Positions 21,538 through 34,157 of a DNA stretch of 64,000 nucleotides are shown here, in pieces. Source of the DNA: Thozetella sp. PMI_491 (taxonomy: Eukaryota; Ascomycota; Sordariomycetes; Chaetosphaeriales; Chaetosphaeriaceae); contig MU270046.1 of assembly GCA_021432635.1 (NCBI GenBank), forward strand, positions 347,913-411,912, read 5' to 3'. Numbering within the stretch: position 1 is the first letter of the stretch; each line of letters begins with the position of its first letter. A program made the translations under genes and the position numbers. The notes under the pieces were generated by a model. It was not told the origin of the DNA, did not search any database, and was given only the letters and a program-made list of their open reading frames with translations.

Positions 21538-24113
21538 TGCTACGGTGCACAGGGTGCGTAGAAATCTTGAAAGAGGTGCCGCTCTTGCGGGTTGAGGATT
21601 GATACGCGCCGGTGGGGCAGGGGAAGTGATAAGGATTGTTTTATACCATTGTCCCCGGATTTTCTCGTGGTATGGGGTACAGGTTCCCCAGATTCCGATT
21701 TTTTCATCTGGGTCCTTTCCATCGGGGCTGTTGCGACTCTCGTCGGGCTTCTTAGCAAAAGCGAAATGCGAAGCATGCGACAGAAGGATAATGCGGCACT
21801 CGAGTCCCAGGCATGAGGCACCATCTTAACGTTCGCCATGGGGAGGGGAACCCACCACGGCGTTCTCGTTTCCCTCTTTGATTATCTCGACCGACCCAGA
21901 TATGAGCAAATGTGCAGATGCCCGGTCGGATGCACAAGGCCACTGCTGCTGAGGCTTGGCTGCTGCCGTCGGTCTGCCTGATCCATGAGCTGATCTGCAT
22001 AGATGCGCCCAAAATAGGAAAGCGTGCTCCGTGCGGCAACGTTCTATTTGATCAATGGGGCTGCCTCCTGTGGCTGCTGCTTGGTCTGTCTCGTGTAGAT
22101 GCAACAGCTTTGCTACTGTAAGTGCGAGCCCGAGCACGTGCCCAGTTGTGCGCGATCGCGTCCTGCCTAGTACTATCCTGGTATTTTGACCCCTGGTTCC
22201 TTTGCTGACAGGTGGGACAGGTGGGACCAGTGGGGGCGAGACCCCCTGCCTTCGTCGCCTTGGCCATGTCAACAAAGGTACCAGACCCTCAATGGATCTG
22301 GGGTAAACAGATGGGCCTGCGGGGAAGAGCCCAAGTGCGGAGAGGCCCCACAAGTCACAACCCGAGGCATCTTTGAACTCGTACGAAGCACTGTGGTGCC
22401 AGGGGTTGGGCGTTGAGCCCAGCTGGGTCAGCCGCGGCAGTAAAATCCAACGAAACTGGGAGGCCGAGTGGCTGGACCTCGACCAGGGGCCAGAGGACTA
22501 GCTATGCCCAGATTCGCGAGGACTTGGTACCGAGATCAGCCTCTGTCGCTTAGAATTCGCTGTAGCTCTCAATAGCGATACGCGGATACTCGCAATAGCG
22601 ACCTATGAGGAGGGTACGCTGCGCCATGCTATTTGCTCGAGTTCGGACGGTGTGCCCTGCGTTCTGACGGACAAGAAGCTCGGAAGTTGACCGAGCTGAG
22701 CGGGGACCATGGCCGCGGGCGTTGCATTTCATCCACGGCTGCATCTGGCCGCCTGGCAAACAGCTCCGACTAAACCCGAAGATCCCTACCTCCGGTATGC
22801 ACGATGCCCGAACCACATCTCCGCAAGCGCCTCGCTCATGCGAGTGCCGCTGGCCAAACCCTTTTCGGAGCGCGTATACGCGTTGGCGGCCTGCAAGGGA
22901 CGTTTCGTGTGCCTGGGTGGAGCTTAGGTGCCTCGGCGACTCGCTACTATACACGATGGTGTGTATACACGCATGCTGAGGACGCCGCTCCAAAGGCCTT
23001 GCTCGCCAGTCTGGCCAGAGATCCTCACCGTATATGCTCCCCGGTTCATGCATCCCTGGCCCTGAATGCAACGGAAGGCGCGGCCCGGTTGACAGTCGGA
23101 TCCGGGGCTAGATGACACCCTGATCGATGACACACGGTCGAAACCCCGCTGCCGAGGAGGAGGGCCAACAGCCATCTAGCAAAGGGGGAGGTGTGCCGGC
23201 TGCGATTCTAAAATAGTGATACGTGTTAAAGAAAAGAGATATGAGTGGGAGAAGTAATAGCAACGTTTCTTGAGTATGACCCTAGTCTAACTTGCTGGAA
23301 AAATTCTCGCTGCATCTTCAGGTCCTTGCATTAGATCTCGTCTGAGCGCTCTACACATTACACATTCATAATACGTTATCAGCATCAACTCGACCCCTTT
23401 CGTCTTCGCAGAGGCGGGACAACAACATCTATTCGCTCTTCTACCAACCTCCTCCCATAAGCTCCTTCCAGAACGCGTATAACCCCCCATGAGCCTCTTC
23501 CCCGTCTTCTGCACGAAACACGCACAGGCCAGGGGCCGCAGCATGCGGTCTGCATGTCAGTGACGGATATCGTGGTTAGCTTGAGGCTAGCTCATTAGGT
23601 GTAGAGCTACTTCCGCGAAGGTGATCTTTCTATTCCGGTCTGTTGGTGGTGTGGCTTCAGTACCTGTGCGCAGTGTCTATCCCCACAAGCCTCGTCAATT
23701 ATTTTGGCTGCTTGACCAGAGTAAGCATGAGCAGTTTATTGACCCGGCAAACCCGGCTCTGGATTGAACCCATAGCGGTCACGCGTGTTGCCAAATGCCA
23801 CCTGTCTAACTCTCTGTGGAATGGATTCTCAAGTCGCTGGGCCTTGTTTGAGCGCCAAAGGGGCAGTTTCCCGTCATATTCTAATTGGAGAGCAACAGTT
23901 TGCTAGACAACTATGAAATGCAAGTAGAGAGAACTACGTTATGTGATAATGGGGTACTATAACTCCACGGCGCCGTTTACTCTAGTACCACGACCGAGAA
24001 GGTCGGTAGAGCGAGATACAGAAACTCTTTTACCCGGTAGCGGAACCCCAAAGCCTTTCCTAAGGAACCTGCAATATCATTGCACGTTGCAGTGGCCGAA
24101 TTATAAGCCCCGA
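21538..24113. other. 2.6-kb gene-free stretch
   Basis: No supported gene. Open frames exist on both strands around 21600-23200 (up to about 175 codons), but they overlap one another, carry no recognisable motif and fit GC-rich sequence lacking stops by chance. Positions 22000-23100 look more GC-rich than the flanks. 23560-24110 is the 3' side of the SNF2 gene and appears empty. Confidence 0.45.
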
Positions 24114-27100
24114 TTAGCTTAATTCCTCTACATCGTCAAATCCTATCGCCGCAAGCTGTTTCTTCCACTGCTGCTGGGACATCATCTCCTGCGTCTGGTC
24201 AGTACAAGGCTCAAAGCAACAAGACCACGGCACAACGAACCTCTTCGACAGTATCCTTAATAACATAGCGCGTGACTTGGACCTCGTTGTCTTGTCCTAG
24301 TCGGATAGCGCGTGCGATGGCCTGGTTTTCGACGGCAGGGTTCCACTGCAGCTCGACGATGAAGACACGGTTGGCACAGGTAAGGTTCAGCCTACAAGCT
24401 TGTTAGTATCTCAGACGCTCATTTATGAATCACCTAGACAATAAGCTTACCCGAAGGCACCGGTGCCAGTCGTCATGATGAGCACAGGCATCCTCTCGTC
24501 TCGGGCAAATTGGTCGAGCATTTGCTGCCGCTGTCCGGGCAGACAGTCACCATCGATACGGAGGAAGGGAATCTTGGCTTCCAATAGGTGCCTAGATAGG
24601 AGGTGCAGCGTTCTAGTCCAGCAAGAGAAGACAATACTATCATAGTTAGAGACCAGACGTTTTCACGTGAAGACGGCGGCATACCTCTTTGTTGCCCACA
24701 GGTCGTTGCTGATATCCTCTATCAACGCTTCCATCTTCGTTGAGTGTCCTCTCAGGTCGAAGTAGTAGTCGTCGTCATCTTCAGTCGCCTTTTTCGATGG
24801 CGGCCGCGGCGCGGCGACATCCGTAGCCGCCTCCACCGCACCGTCGGGATGCTTACGTGTCCGCCACCGCACACATACGGGACAGTGCTGCGTCTGCGTG
24901 CCGGCATCGGACACAGTGGCCTCCTCGATGCACTCGGCGCACAGCACGTGTGCACACCGCTCGATGAACCCGTTGCCCTGCGAACTGGACCCTAGAATGG
25001 GCATGGGCTGTTGGCAGACCGAGCAGGTAATCTCGCCCCGCTCTCCCAGGGCGCAGACAACCGCTTCTCGCTCCTCCTTGTGTGTATGGCGCTGCCAGGA
25101 GAAGGCCTTCTGGAATGTGCCGTGGTTGCACAAGATGCGCATCTGGAGGTTCGCCTGGAACAGTCCGAACTTGCTCTTCTCGACCTCGCCGACGCGCTGC
25201 TTGATCGTCCGTAGCAATGTCTTCTTGGTCTTCTCGTACTGCTCGCGCTCGTCTCGAGAAAATGAGAGGCGTCGGAGGGTCTGTCGCGGCCGTGGTAACT
25301 CGATGACCTCCTTTGTGCGGCGCAGGCAGAGCGCTTCGAGGAGCATGACTAGGCGATTCTTCACGGCGGCAGGGTCATCAGCGCTCTGCTCGAAAGGAAT
25401 CTCGATCCACTTGCGGAAGATGGCGGCCTTGCAGAAGGGATCTGCCCGAATGAACGCAAAGAGGGTGCCGATGTCGGCCAGCTTGTTCTGGATCGGCGTC
25501 CCTGTAAGGCACCACCTTGAGTTTGCTTCGAGCGAGCCGCAGGCGTGGTTGAAGACAGTGGCAGGGCGGCGAATGGTATGTGCTGTGAGTTGTCAGATTC
25601 ACTCGCTGGTAAGTAATAAGCAGTGGCTAGATTTACCTTCGTCGAGCACCACTCTATACCAGCCGATCCGATGCAGCAGGGAGGGTTCTAGTCTGCTTGC
25701 GACTTGATACTCGGCAGCGAGAGTACTATAAGTTGTAACGATGATATCGGAATCCTGTATTGCCTCAAGATTCTTTACTCTTCCGGGACCGTGGTATTTG
25801 ACGACCGTCAAACCGGTCTTCAAGTGTCTGGGCAGTTGTTAGGAGATGGTCCCATTATGAGGACGAGATAAACCTACTTGCGTATTTCGTTCATCCAGTT
25901 GTAGACAAGAACTGGCAGGGTTAAGCTGATGATCTCTTCCTCGTGATAGAACGGCTGTACTTACGGGCAGACGAGACAACCACTAATGTGGAGCGGGAGT
26001 AGCTGAGCTTCTTGTTTTCACCATTTTCGTTGTGCTGCTGGGCCCATTCTTTGGCATCGTCCAGGGTCTTTGTTATCAACGCAAGTATGGATAAGGACTT
26101 TCCCAAGCCCATCTCATCGGCTAGAATGCCACCGCCTCTCTCCTCTGGTTGAATGACTCGTTTGGCTTTCGTAATCTTGTGACGGTATCTGTGATTTTTG
26201 TCAGCTGTGGATACTATACAGAGAGGTTCCATGAATAGCATACTCTTCTCTTCCATCTTCCAAATCTATCTTCTCCCAAAGCCTATACCTCTCGCTGATG
26301 TGGCCGGACTCACGCTCAAGCATGAAACCCAAGGCCTCCTGTTGATGTCTGTTGGCAGCGATTGAGCAATCCGTGCAAGCAAAAGTATCACACAAGGGAA
26401 AACTTACTTCAGCAACTTCTGCGCAACGAGATCTCCACCTTCTACCATTTCGAGGTGCCGTGTGTTGTCCATCGACTTGTAAACCTCCTCGACCATCTTC
26501 CTCAACTGCTGGTCTCTGGACTTCTTCCTAGAGGCCTCCTCATTCGCAATTAGAACCTGCGGCTGCACACACTGCGCTGCCACACCGTTGATCTTGACAG
26601 GCAAGAAATGCGGGTTGTTGTACGGCATCCCGGGCCTTGCATGGTCCGGCTTCTGGAGCCACAGTTTGCCGTTCGAGAGCGCCTCGCCCACATCATTTGC
26701 CATGCGTCGAGGCCCGTAGATATTGATGTCGACCTTGACCATGGCTTCAGCAGACTTCCTCGCATTTCCAATAGTCTCCCTCAAGTTGGGTATAGATCTA
26801 GTAGGTTCAAACTCGACATTCGGCTTCGATAGCAATGGGGTCAGGGTCTTGCCTACGCCGGAACGCAGGTGGCCGAAGTCCATGTCTTGCTCGTAGAAAC
26901 TCAGAAGGACATGGTCTTGCTGCTCATTAATCTTGAAGTATCCATAGCCAGTGTTATTTGTGCCTAGCTGGTCGTTGATAGCCTTCAAATCGCCCACGAC
27001 TTTGACATCGACATTGTGCAGCTAGTGTCTGTGAGCCCTATCCTGAGTTGGCAGTCTAGGCACCAAGGAAACTCACCATGCCGTAGCAAATTAGTTCTTC

Positions 27101-27667
27101 TTCATTCTCCACGGAACTGACAGATTCCGCTCTTAATTCTGTCGAACTCGGCGTGGCCGAGGACGAGAGCGAGGTTTCCTGAGATGAGACTGGGTTCAAT
27201 TGCGACGAGCCAAAGGAACTCGGCGAAGAAATGTTATTGGATTCCATGCTGCTAATCCCCCAGTCTGCAAGAGCGGCATCCAAATTGTAATAGTCCATAT
27301 TATCGAAGCCGGTTTGGAACATGTCGTTGTCAACGCGCAGGTCTGGCATGACATAGTTGAACACTCCAGGCAGGGACATTGCGGGCTGCATAACCGCGAC
27401 GGAGCTAAGGCAACTTAGAAACATTCGTGAATAGCACGCGAAGTCATTTCCCTACCTCTCCGAGTTCATGTAGCCCGGCCCGAGATACTGGCTCTGTCGT
27501 GGTGGATCCAGGAAGGCATCCTGGTCCAACCAGGCATTTGGCTGGGCCATGAGGTTCAGGTCCACCGCCTCCATGGTGTTGGCCATACCCACGTCGGCGC
27601 CGGCGACGCCCCCATCATCCTCGCCATCGTCGGCAGGATTGAGGATTCGTTTCAGAGCGTTGGACAT
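24114..27667 (-). CDS. SNF2-family helicase with RING finger (Rad5/HLTF-like)
   Basis: Eleven exons (27456..27667, 27077..27404, 26408..27021, 26244..26348, 25965..26188, 25878..25911, 25637..25827, 24685..25582, 24451..24636, 24241..24391, 24114..24188) join to 1005 residues without a stop. Helicase motif I is DEMGLGKS (444-451), motif Ia TLVVVSSA, motif II DEAH (568-571, completed across an intron), motif [11 protein letters not shown], motif [12 protein letters not shown] and motif [15 protein letters not shown]3HC4 RING with C756, C759, C779, H781, C784, C787, C803 and C806 is inserted between the two ATPase lobes, as in Rad5 and HLTF. The N-terminal [17 protein letters not shown] region replaces a clear HIRAN domain. 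Expected role: ATP-driven remodelling or translocation on DNA coupled to E3 ubiquitin ligase activity in repair. All key residues are intact. An upstream TTG at 27676 is not needed as a start. Confidence 0.92.
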
Positions 27668-28367
27668 TGTGATCAAGCGATCGCTGGAGGGCTTTGCAAG
27701 ATGCCATTGCCATCAGGACAATTGACGGACTGAAAGGCCCGAGGTCTGCGAGTATGCGTGATGCCGAATCCGATCCATCAGGCTGCGGAGGCAACCCGGA
27801 CCGACAGGGGGCTGGGGGCCCGAGGCGTGCCGCCAGCAACCGGCAGGTGGTGGCGTAGTGCATGCGGCCCAATCGAGTCCAATCGAGCCGCTCCAAACTG
27901 ACTTGTTCAATACACCGCTTGTCGCCATTTTTCAAGGCAACCCGCGAGGCAGTCGTTTCACAGCAGCTTACTCGGGCCTGTTCTTCAACCAAGGCGGGAT
28001 GCCTCGGTGGCGCAGTCCGCCCACCCAATCTGCCAGGTACGGTTTGCCATGGTCCGCACGTCTGGCTGGACTCCCGCTTCACTGCAAATTTTTTGTCCAC
28101 CTCAAGCAAGCCCTGTCTTTCTTTTGGCCTCCCCAAGAAGATCGGTCGCATGCAAGCAGCAAGGCGTTTACATACAATAGCTTCTCGCACACGAGAGCGC
28201 CTATATTCCCCCGCCAAAAGAACCGAAAAAAAGACTTGATCCCCGTCGCTACAATTGATGCAGGGTATTTCACAGCAATATCCTACAAGGATCCATATTG
28301 CAGGATCACGGAACCCCTAGCGCAGACATCTTTATTCGCGTGACCAAAGTCGCCAGGTGACGTGACC
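27668..28367. other. Divergent promoter region, SNF2 / NACHT genes
   Basis: About 700 bp between the divergent starts at 27667 and 28368. Several long frames cross it on both strands without recognisable motifs; they are treated as chance. No individual site was identified. Confidence 0.5.
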
Positions 28368-31300
28368 ATGGATCTGGATGAGATGCTCGTTCTGGTCGAG
28401 AGGTTCAGCAGCTGGGATATGCTGAAGCATCAGGACAAGGAATTATTCGAATCGAGCAGCCTCGAGGATCTGCAGAGGGATATCAACGCCATCCAATCTC
28501 AGCAAGAAATCACGCAAACATTGATGAACCTGACAAGAATCGAGCCCTTCCTAACTGGCATGACACATTTTGAGAAGGCTCTTATTGCCGTCGGCTTTCA
28601 ACACACTTCAAAGGCAATGGCCTATGTTTGGGGTCCGGTTCGATATCTCCTCAAGGTACGTGCCCTGTTTGTCTCGAGGCCGGACTCGGCACGGTACGAT
28701 AGAAACGATGCTGAGAAATTGTAATAAAGGTGACCAACCCAGACGAAAAAGCCTTCGACAACGTACTGGATGCATATGAGAAGCTGGGGTGTGAACTTCC
28801 ACCCCTCTGTGAGTACCTGCAGCTATTTAGGGAGCTGCCGGAGAGCGAGGCATGCCTGAAGCACATCTATGAAGATGTCCTCATGTTTCACCAGCTTGCC
28901 TACAAACTTTTCTCTCGAACCAACAAATGTGAGATGCGGTTTGCTCCGTCAGTCGGAAAGAGCCGCAGCTAACTCATTCAGTGTGGCAGAAACTGCGCAG
29001 GGCTACATGGAAAGATTGGGGACACACCTTCAGCTACCTAGCCAACTCGCTATCGTACCACGGCAACTTCATCACCAGCCACGGATTATTCATTCGAAAC
29101 CAATTGGTGAACTTGGATAACGTAGGAGACTTGATGAGGGAGACCTCAGAGCTGGCTACATTCCAGGATTGGAGCAGCGCGAAGACGTCATTCCACCGCT
29201 ATCGTAGCGACAGAAACGGGCGCCGAGAAACGTTCGAGGAAAACGAGAGCAGCCGGAAACTGGAACAGAAGAAGAACATACTCGGGTGGATCTCGGCCTC
29301 CAAGAAGACCCAAGGGCTACACGACAAGTTTCGAGATATGAGGATATGCCGCGATACTGGCCGCTGGCTGTTCCGGAGATACAGCGATGTGACAAATTGG
29401 ATGAAGGAGGACCCACCACCCGAATCTGCTATTTGGCTGCATGGAAGCCGGGGCTTCGGTAATAAGACTCGTGGAACTTGAACTGGCAGCTCAGCTAATA
29501 ACGATGTAGGGAAAACCGTGCTAGCATCGCTGGTAGTGGATGAGCTGCGAGAGCTAAGCACAGAGAGAAAGAAGTACGTGATTCCACGCAATACCAAGAC
29601 ATACTACTTCTACTGCCAGGAGGGAGATCCAGAGCTCTCCACCTACCTCGGGCTGATAAAGGGAATCCTCCACCAGATGGTAGAGGATGACGACGACCTC
29701 CTCGCCTTCTGCAACGATAAAATGGTGACAAGTGGGAGCACAACCTTGGAGAGCATTGAAGCTGCCCAGAATCTTCTGGAGGCTTATTTCGAACACAATC
29801 CAAGGCAGTACGTCATCATTGATGGCCTTGACGAGTGCGAGACGGTCGAGATCTGCGAGATGGCGAAATTCTTCATGGATCAGGTCACCAAGACGGAAAA
29901 CGAGTGCTTGGGCCGACTGAGGGTGCTATTCGTCAGCCAGCCGATGCCGGAGCTGCCCAAGGACATGCGTATGCCGGAGGATGACGCGTGCATAGCTCTC
30001 AAGCCGAGGGACAACGCAGAAGACATAAAAGCATACGTGAAAGCGAGAATTCCGGACTTTTCCGAGCCTCGTGGCACTAGCAGGGGTTTCAACCTCTCTG
30101 ATAGCGATCGAGAGCAGATTGAAGCCACTATCTGCCACCGGAGCGAAGGTTTGTTCCCCTCGAAGCATAAAGGGAACCATATCTAGCTATCATGCTAATA
30201 GTCAACGCCAATAACAGATATGTTTCTCTATGCCCATCTCGCCATCGAGTACCTACTGCAGCAGCCCACCAAGGAGAGGCTGCTTGACAAGATCAAAGGG
30301 GAGATGCTACCACTCCAGCTCTCACAGATGTAGGCCATATGCTGCCGCACTCCCTTAGACACTCTAGCAACTAACAGCATCTGCAGATACGAGAGAGTCC
30401 TTGGAGGAATCAAAAACGACTTGTTGACGCTTCCGGAAGGTGAAACTCACTGGGAGATGGCGAAGCTGCTGCTTGGCTGGCTGGTTTGCGCAAAACGGCC
30501 ACTGCGATGGCACGAGATGCAGTCCATCCTGTCCTACGACCCGGACAACCAGTTGGTGGATTTCGACAACAAGATGTTGCGGCACACAGTTCGAAAATAT
30601 CTCGGCTCCTTGGTACATGTCCTACCCGGCGGCCATATCCGACTTATTCACTCGACAGCGAGACGGTAAGCAGTGGACTGACCTCAAGTTGTGTCCGCTA
30701 TCTAACCGTGAATAGCTTCATTGTCCAGAACGAGCACATCAACGAGCTTGTAGTTCAGTGCGATCTAGCAGTTCTCTGTCTGCGATATCTGTGTCTGCGC
30801 TGTTTCTCAAAAACATGTTCTGAGGACGACCGACTCCTCACGGCCAGGCTCGGCTGGTTCTCCTTCCAGGACTACGCCTGCTCTCAGTGGCATAGCCATA
30901 TCGACACAATAATTAGAATGTGCCGCAACCTTTTCGAAGACCCAGATCTTTACTGGAAGTATGTGCCGAAGCTGGACTTCGCGTTGCAGTCCTTCATCGA
31001 CACGCACCGCGGGGATCTCGAAACGGCGCCGCACCCTGATCTGGACCAGACGTCCGAAGAGCTTCCCACTTTCGTAGGGCTTCCGTTCTACGGCAATCTC
31101 CGCTTTCTTTGGAACCATATCTATTGCCACCAGAAGCGCGAATACGACATCCGCAATACCGTAGGGATTACGCAGCTAGATGAAGCCTTAGTACGGAACC
31201 GGGCCGCCCTAGAGAAGAATTTCACACCCAGCGCCAAGACCCATCTTGAGGACACTATAGAGGACTATTACGGCCCGAACCTCTACAAGTGCAAGCGTAC

Positions 31301-31697
31301 ACTGTGTAAATTCTTCTATCTAGGCTATGACAAGGAGAAGGACCGCGACGCGCATGACAAGCGGCATGACAGGCCTTATCCCTGTCCCAAATACTGCCGA
31401 CTTAACCCTATCGGCTTCTCCTCTCGCAAGGACAGGGATAGGCACGTCCGAGTCCACCATCCGGATTTGACCGAAGAGCCCACGGTATTTGAGGCTCTGA
31501 GCCGCCGGGTTGACTTGGCTCCGTTCAAATGCAAGATCTGCCCAAAGGCATTCACGAGGAACATCAACCTGAAGGGGCATGAGAGGAGCCATTTCGGAGA
31601 CCGGCCATATGCTTGCACAACTTGTGGCAGAGCGTTTGCCCGAGTAAATGATTGTCGTCGACACGAAAAGATCCATGCTAGACGAGGAGCTCTGTAG
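28368..31697 (+). CDS. NACHT STAND protein with C-terminal C2H2 zinc fingers
   Basis: Exons are 28368..28655, 28730..28928, 28982..29458, 29510..30148, 30218..30329, 30387..30665 and 30716..31697, giving 991 residues. The N-terminal ~190 residues (FLTGMTHFEKALIAVGF, MAYVWGPVRYLLK, VLDAYEKLGCELP) match the leader common to fungal NACHT proteins. Walker A is GSRGFGKT (317-324), assembled over an intron, and Walker B is YVIIDGLDEC (D426, D429, E430). The winged-helix part follows (WLVCAKRPLRWHEMQSIL, HIRLIHSTARRFI). Instead of ankyrin, TPR or WD40 repeats the C-terminus has two good C2H2 fingers (C937/C940/H953/H957 and C965/C968/H981/H985), preceded by a degenerate Cys/His segment (about 850-910). 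By analogy to NLRs, nucleotide-driven oligomerisation would follow ligand sensing; the fingers might sense nucleic acid or act as an output. It is tail-to-tail with a HET gene, 182 bp apart. Confidence 0.88.
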
Positions 31698-31879
31698 GGC
31701 TGGGTTGAGCTCAAATTTCGAGAGATGTTGCTCTCGTTTAGAGGAAGTTTATGACGACTGATGAACACGCTAGGACCAGCTTATACTATGACTGTACCCA
31801 ATATGGCGAATACCCGTTCTGTCCGTATATGACTTGTGCAATGATGATTTCGAACAAAGTCAACGTGTGATTATTATAT

Positions 31880-33786
31880 TTATAGCCTGGCTTCCAAGGT
31901 GACCTCTCGCGGCGATACGCGGTCCCATATCCTCATGTCCTCGAAAATAACCAGGCCAATCCTTCGATATACTCCCTTATCCACATCTACTACAAGCAAC
32001 CCAATCCCGTTTTCACATTCATCCTCTCTTTCTACCGTACCCAGAAGCAAGTATTCCGTTTCCCGGTCTTGGAGCCCTCTTCGTCCCAACTCCGTGCTCG
32101 AATCAACTAGGTCTGGGCGCTCAGCGATGGTATCCAAGAGAGTACTGTCAATTTCATCGTCTTTGAGGATCCGACAAGTCAGCTTTACCATTGAAATAGT
32201 TAGAAGCTTGACCTTTGCGTCTTCGTCCGAGAAGGAGCCTTCATAATGGATGACGCCGCTAAGGGATGCCCAAGACCAGCTCGGTGCCCGCTTGAGGCAA
32301 CGGCTCTGCTCTCGCTCGGTGTCTGGCTTGTACCATGCCAGGAGCTGCACAAACCACTTTTTCCATAGCCCGTAGACGCATGTATCGCGCCAAAGCGACT
32401 CTAATTCGGTCGTTATGCCCTGGACTGCACGAAGCCTGTCTTCAGGATCGGTCAGGTTGCGTTCTGTGTACTGCTGGATGATCGTTTTCCATAAATAGAC
32501 TTTTTCCACCTCTAGATTTCCGTAATAAGCGTCCCCATCGGCATCAAAGACGGTCCATGGGAGAGCTTCTAGAGTCTGTAGATATTCAAGCCCGGTGCCC
32601 GTGACGCCGCGGAGCTCGATCTCCTTGCACTGCCATAAAAGCTCATAGTTGGAGAAAATGAGCATCCTTGACGATAGCATAAATTCCTGCAATGCCCAGC
32701 CTCTAGTGTCTAGGGGGTGATCCGGTTGGTATGCGTCAGCTGAGAGGTAGACAGTACCCTTTTCTCCATCAGGCATCGGGATGTTAAACTTGTAATCTGG
32801 AAGATAGGGGCGGCTCCGTCTTGAAAGAAAGCCATCTGCTGCTTTATCGGACGAGGCAGCGGCAATTGTTATAGCAGCATTCATGTAGATCGTTGACATA
32901 CGGGAAAGTTGCTCGTCTTTGTCTGCATCGCAATCTTGAATGATACAGAGCGCATCGACCCATAGATACCGAAAGCCCAGCTGTCGAGTGACGAAGACGG
33001 CATCCTGGATGGAGGGCTGAAGACTCCCTAGGCGAATGTCGCCCACCAAGTTATCGAGGGTATCCCTTCGTAGCAGGAGTGGCTGGGGTTGGGCAGTGGG
33101 CTTCGGCTGCTTTCCCCAGCAGTAGCTGAGAGCGAGATAGGGTGCATGGATTTCTGTCTCGCAAATTTTGAGCTTGATTGTTTGGTTAGGGTTCTCCGGC
33201 TTACCAACATCGAGCACGCGAGCAGGTAGCACGGTGTCTCTAGAATATTGGCAATGTTCGTGAGGACTCTTGGGGTCCATGCACTGGTCGATGAGGGATT
33301 TAGCGGCGGCAAAGACGCGCTCGCTTCGCACGTCCCTCTGGAGTGGCCGTCGCATTACAATATTTTTAATGGGATTATCTTGGTCTGGTTAGGCAAGCTC
33401 ATTTACTTCCTTCCGTGTGTGGGGAAGAACTGCGTACTTTTCTGGGCATATGGATATAGCGTGATGATGCATCTTTGGGGGTTCGATTCAGAGCTACCCC
33501 GAAGCCCGTATATGCCAGGGAGTTGAAGATCCGCCACAGTGGTTGATGAGTGTATGTTTCGAAAGTTCCGGAATACGAGTTGGTCCCCATCATCCCAGTC
33601 TTCATCATGTTCTCGCAGGATAACTTGGTATATGAACTCGCACAGCCTGCAGCCATCTATCCCAGAAGCCATGCAATCAGCTCGTGTACGGTGGCGGAAC
33701 CCCGGTGCTGCGTTAAGATGCTTCAGGCCCTGCTGGGAGAACATGAGAGCGCATGTGGCACATCGACGGTCTTGTCTTCTTTCCAT
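31880..33786 (-). CDS. HET domain protein, second copy
   Basis: Exons are 33407..33786 and 31880..33335 (611 residues). An in-frame ATG at 33879 would add 31 residues, but MERRQDRRCATC is a more typical beginning, with a Cys-x2-Cys and a later CRLCEFI that recur in HET leaders. The core reads LALSYCWG, then RDTLDNL, SIQDAVFVTRQLGFRYLWVD-ALCIIQD, E-LSRMSTIYMNAAITIAAASS and DTRGWALQEFMLSSRMLIF, the longer class of HET domain. The intron acceptor chosen (CCAGAG) preserves the frame but lies 2 nt beyond another AG, so the exact junction is less certain. HET proteins execute incompatibility cell death. It is convergent with the NACHT/zinc-finger gene and may be its partner. Confidence 0.88.
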
Positions 33787-34157
33787 CGTCCCTCTAGCCT
33801 TGATAGACGAGCCCCTTGTCCGTAGCCTGTGAACGCCTATTTCTAACCGACTATGCCTTAACGCGACATCTATTGGCACATAGAGCGCCCCGATTAGGAG
33901 AGTTTGTTTAATTTCCCATCAGCAGCAGCTAATGAGTTGCCTAAGGTGCATTGTAGTCACGACTGCGCGCACCGAGCATGCAGCTCAGACAGAAAGGCTA
34001 CGGGTCCTGCGCCCGTACGTAGATAGCTGCAGCGGGGAATGGGAAGTGGGTACCCACCGGGCTGAGAGCCCACTCCGTAAACCCGGAATAGGAATAATTT
34101 CGCGGGTACCTTATATTCCCGAAGAAGCGGTGGCAGGAAGCTAGAAGGTCCACAGGT

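Noticed and set aside
22550-23115. Overlapping 100-175-codon frames on both strands
   Set aside because: Mutually overlapping in GC-rich DNA, no motif, no convincing splice continuation.
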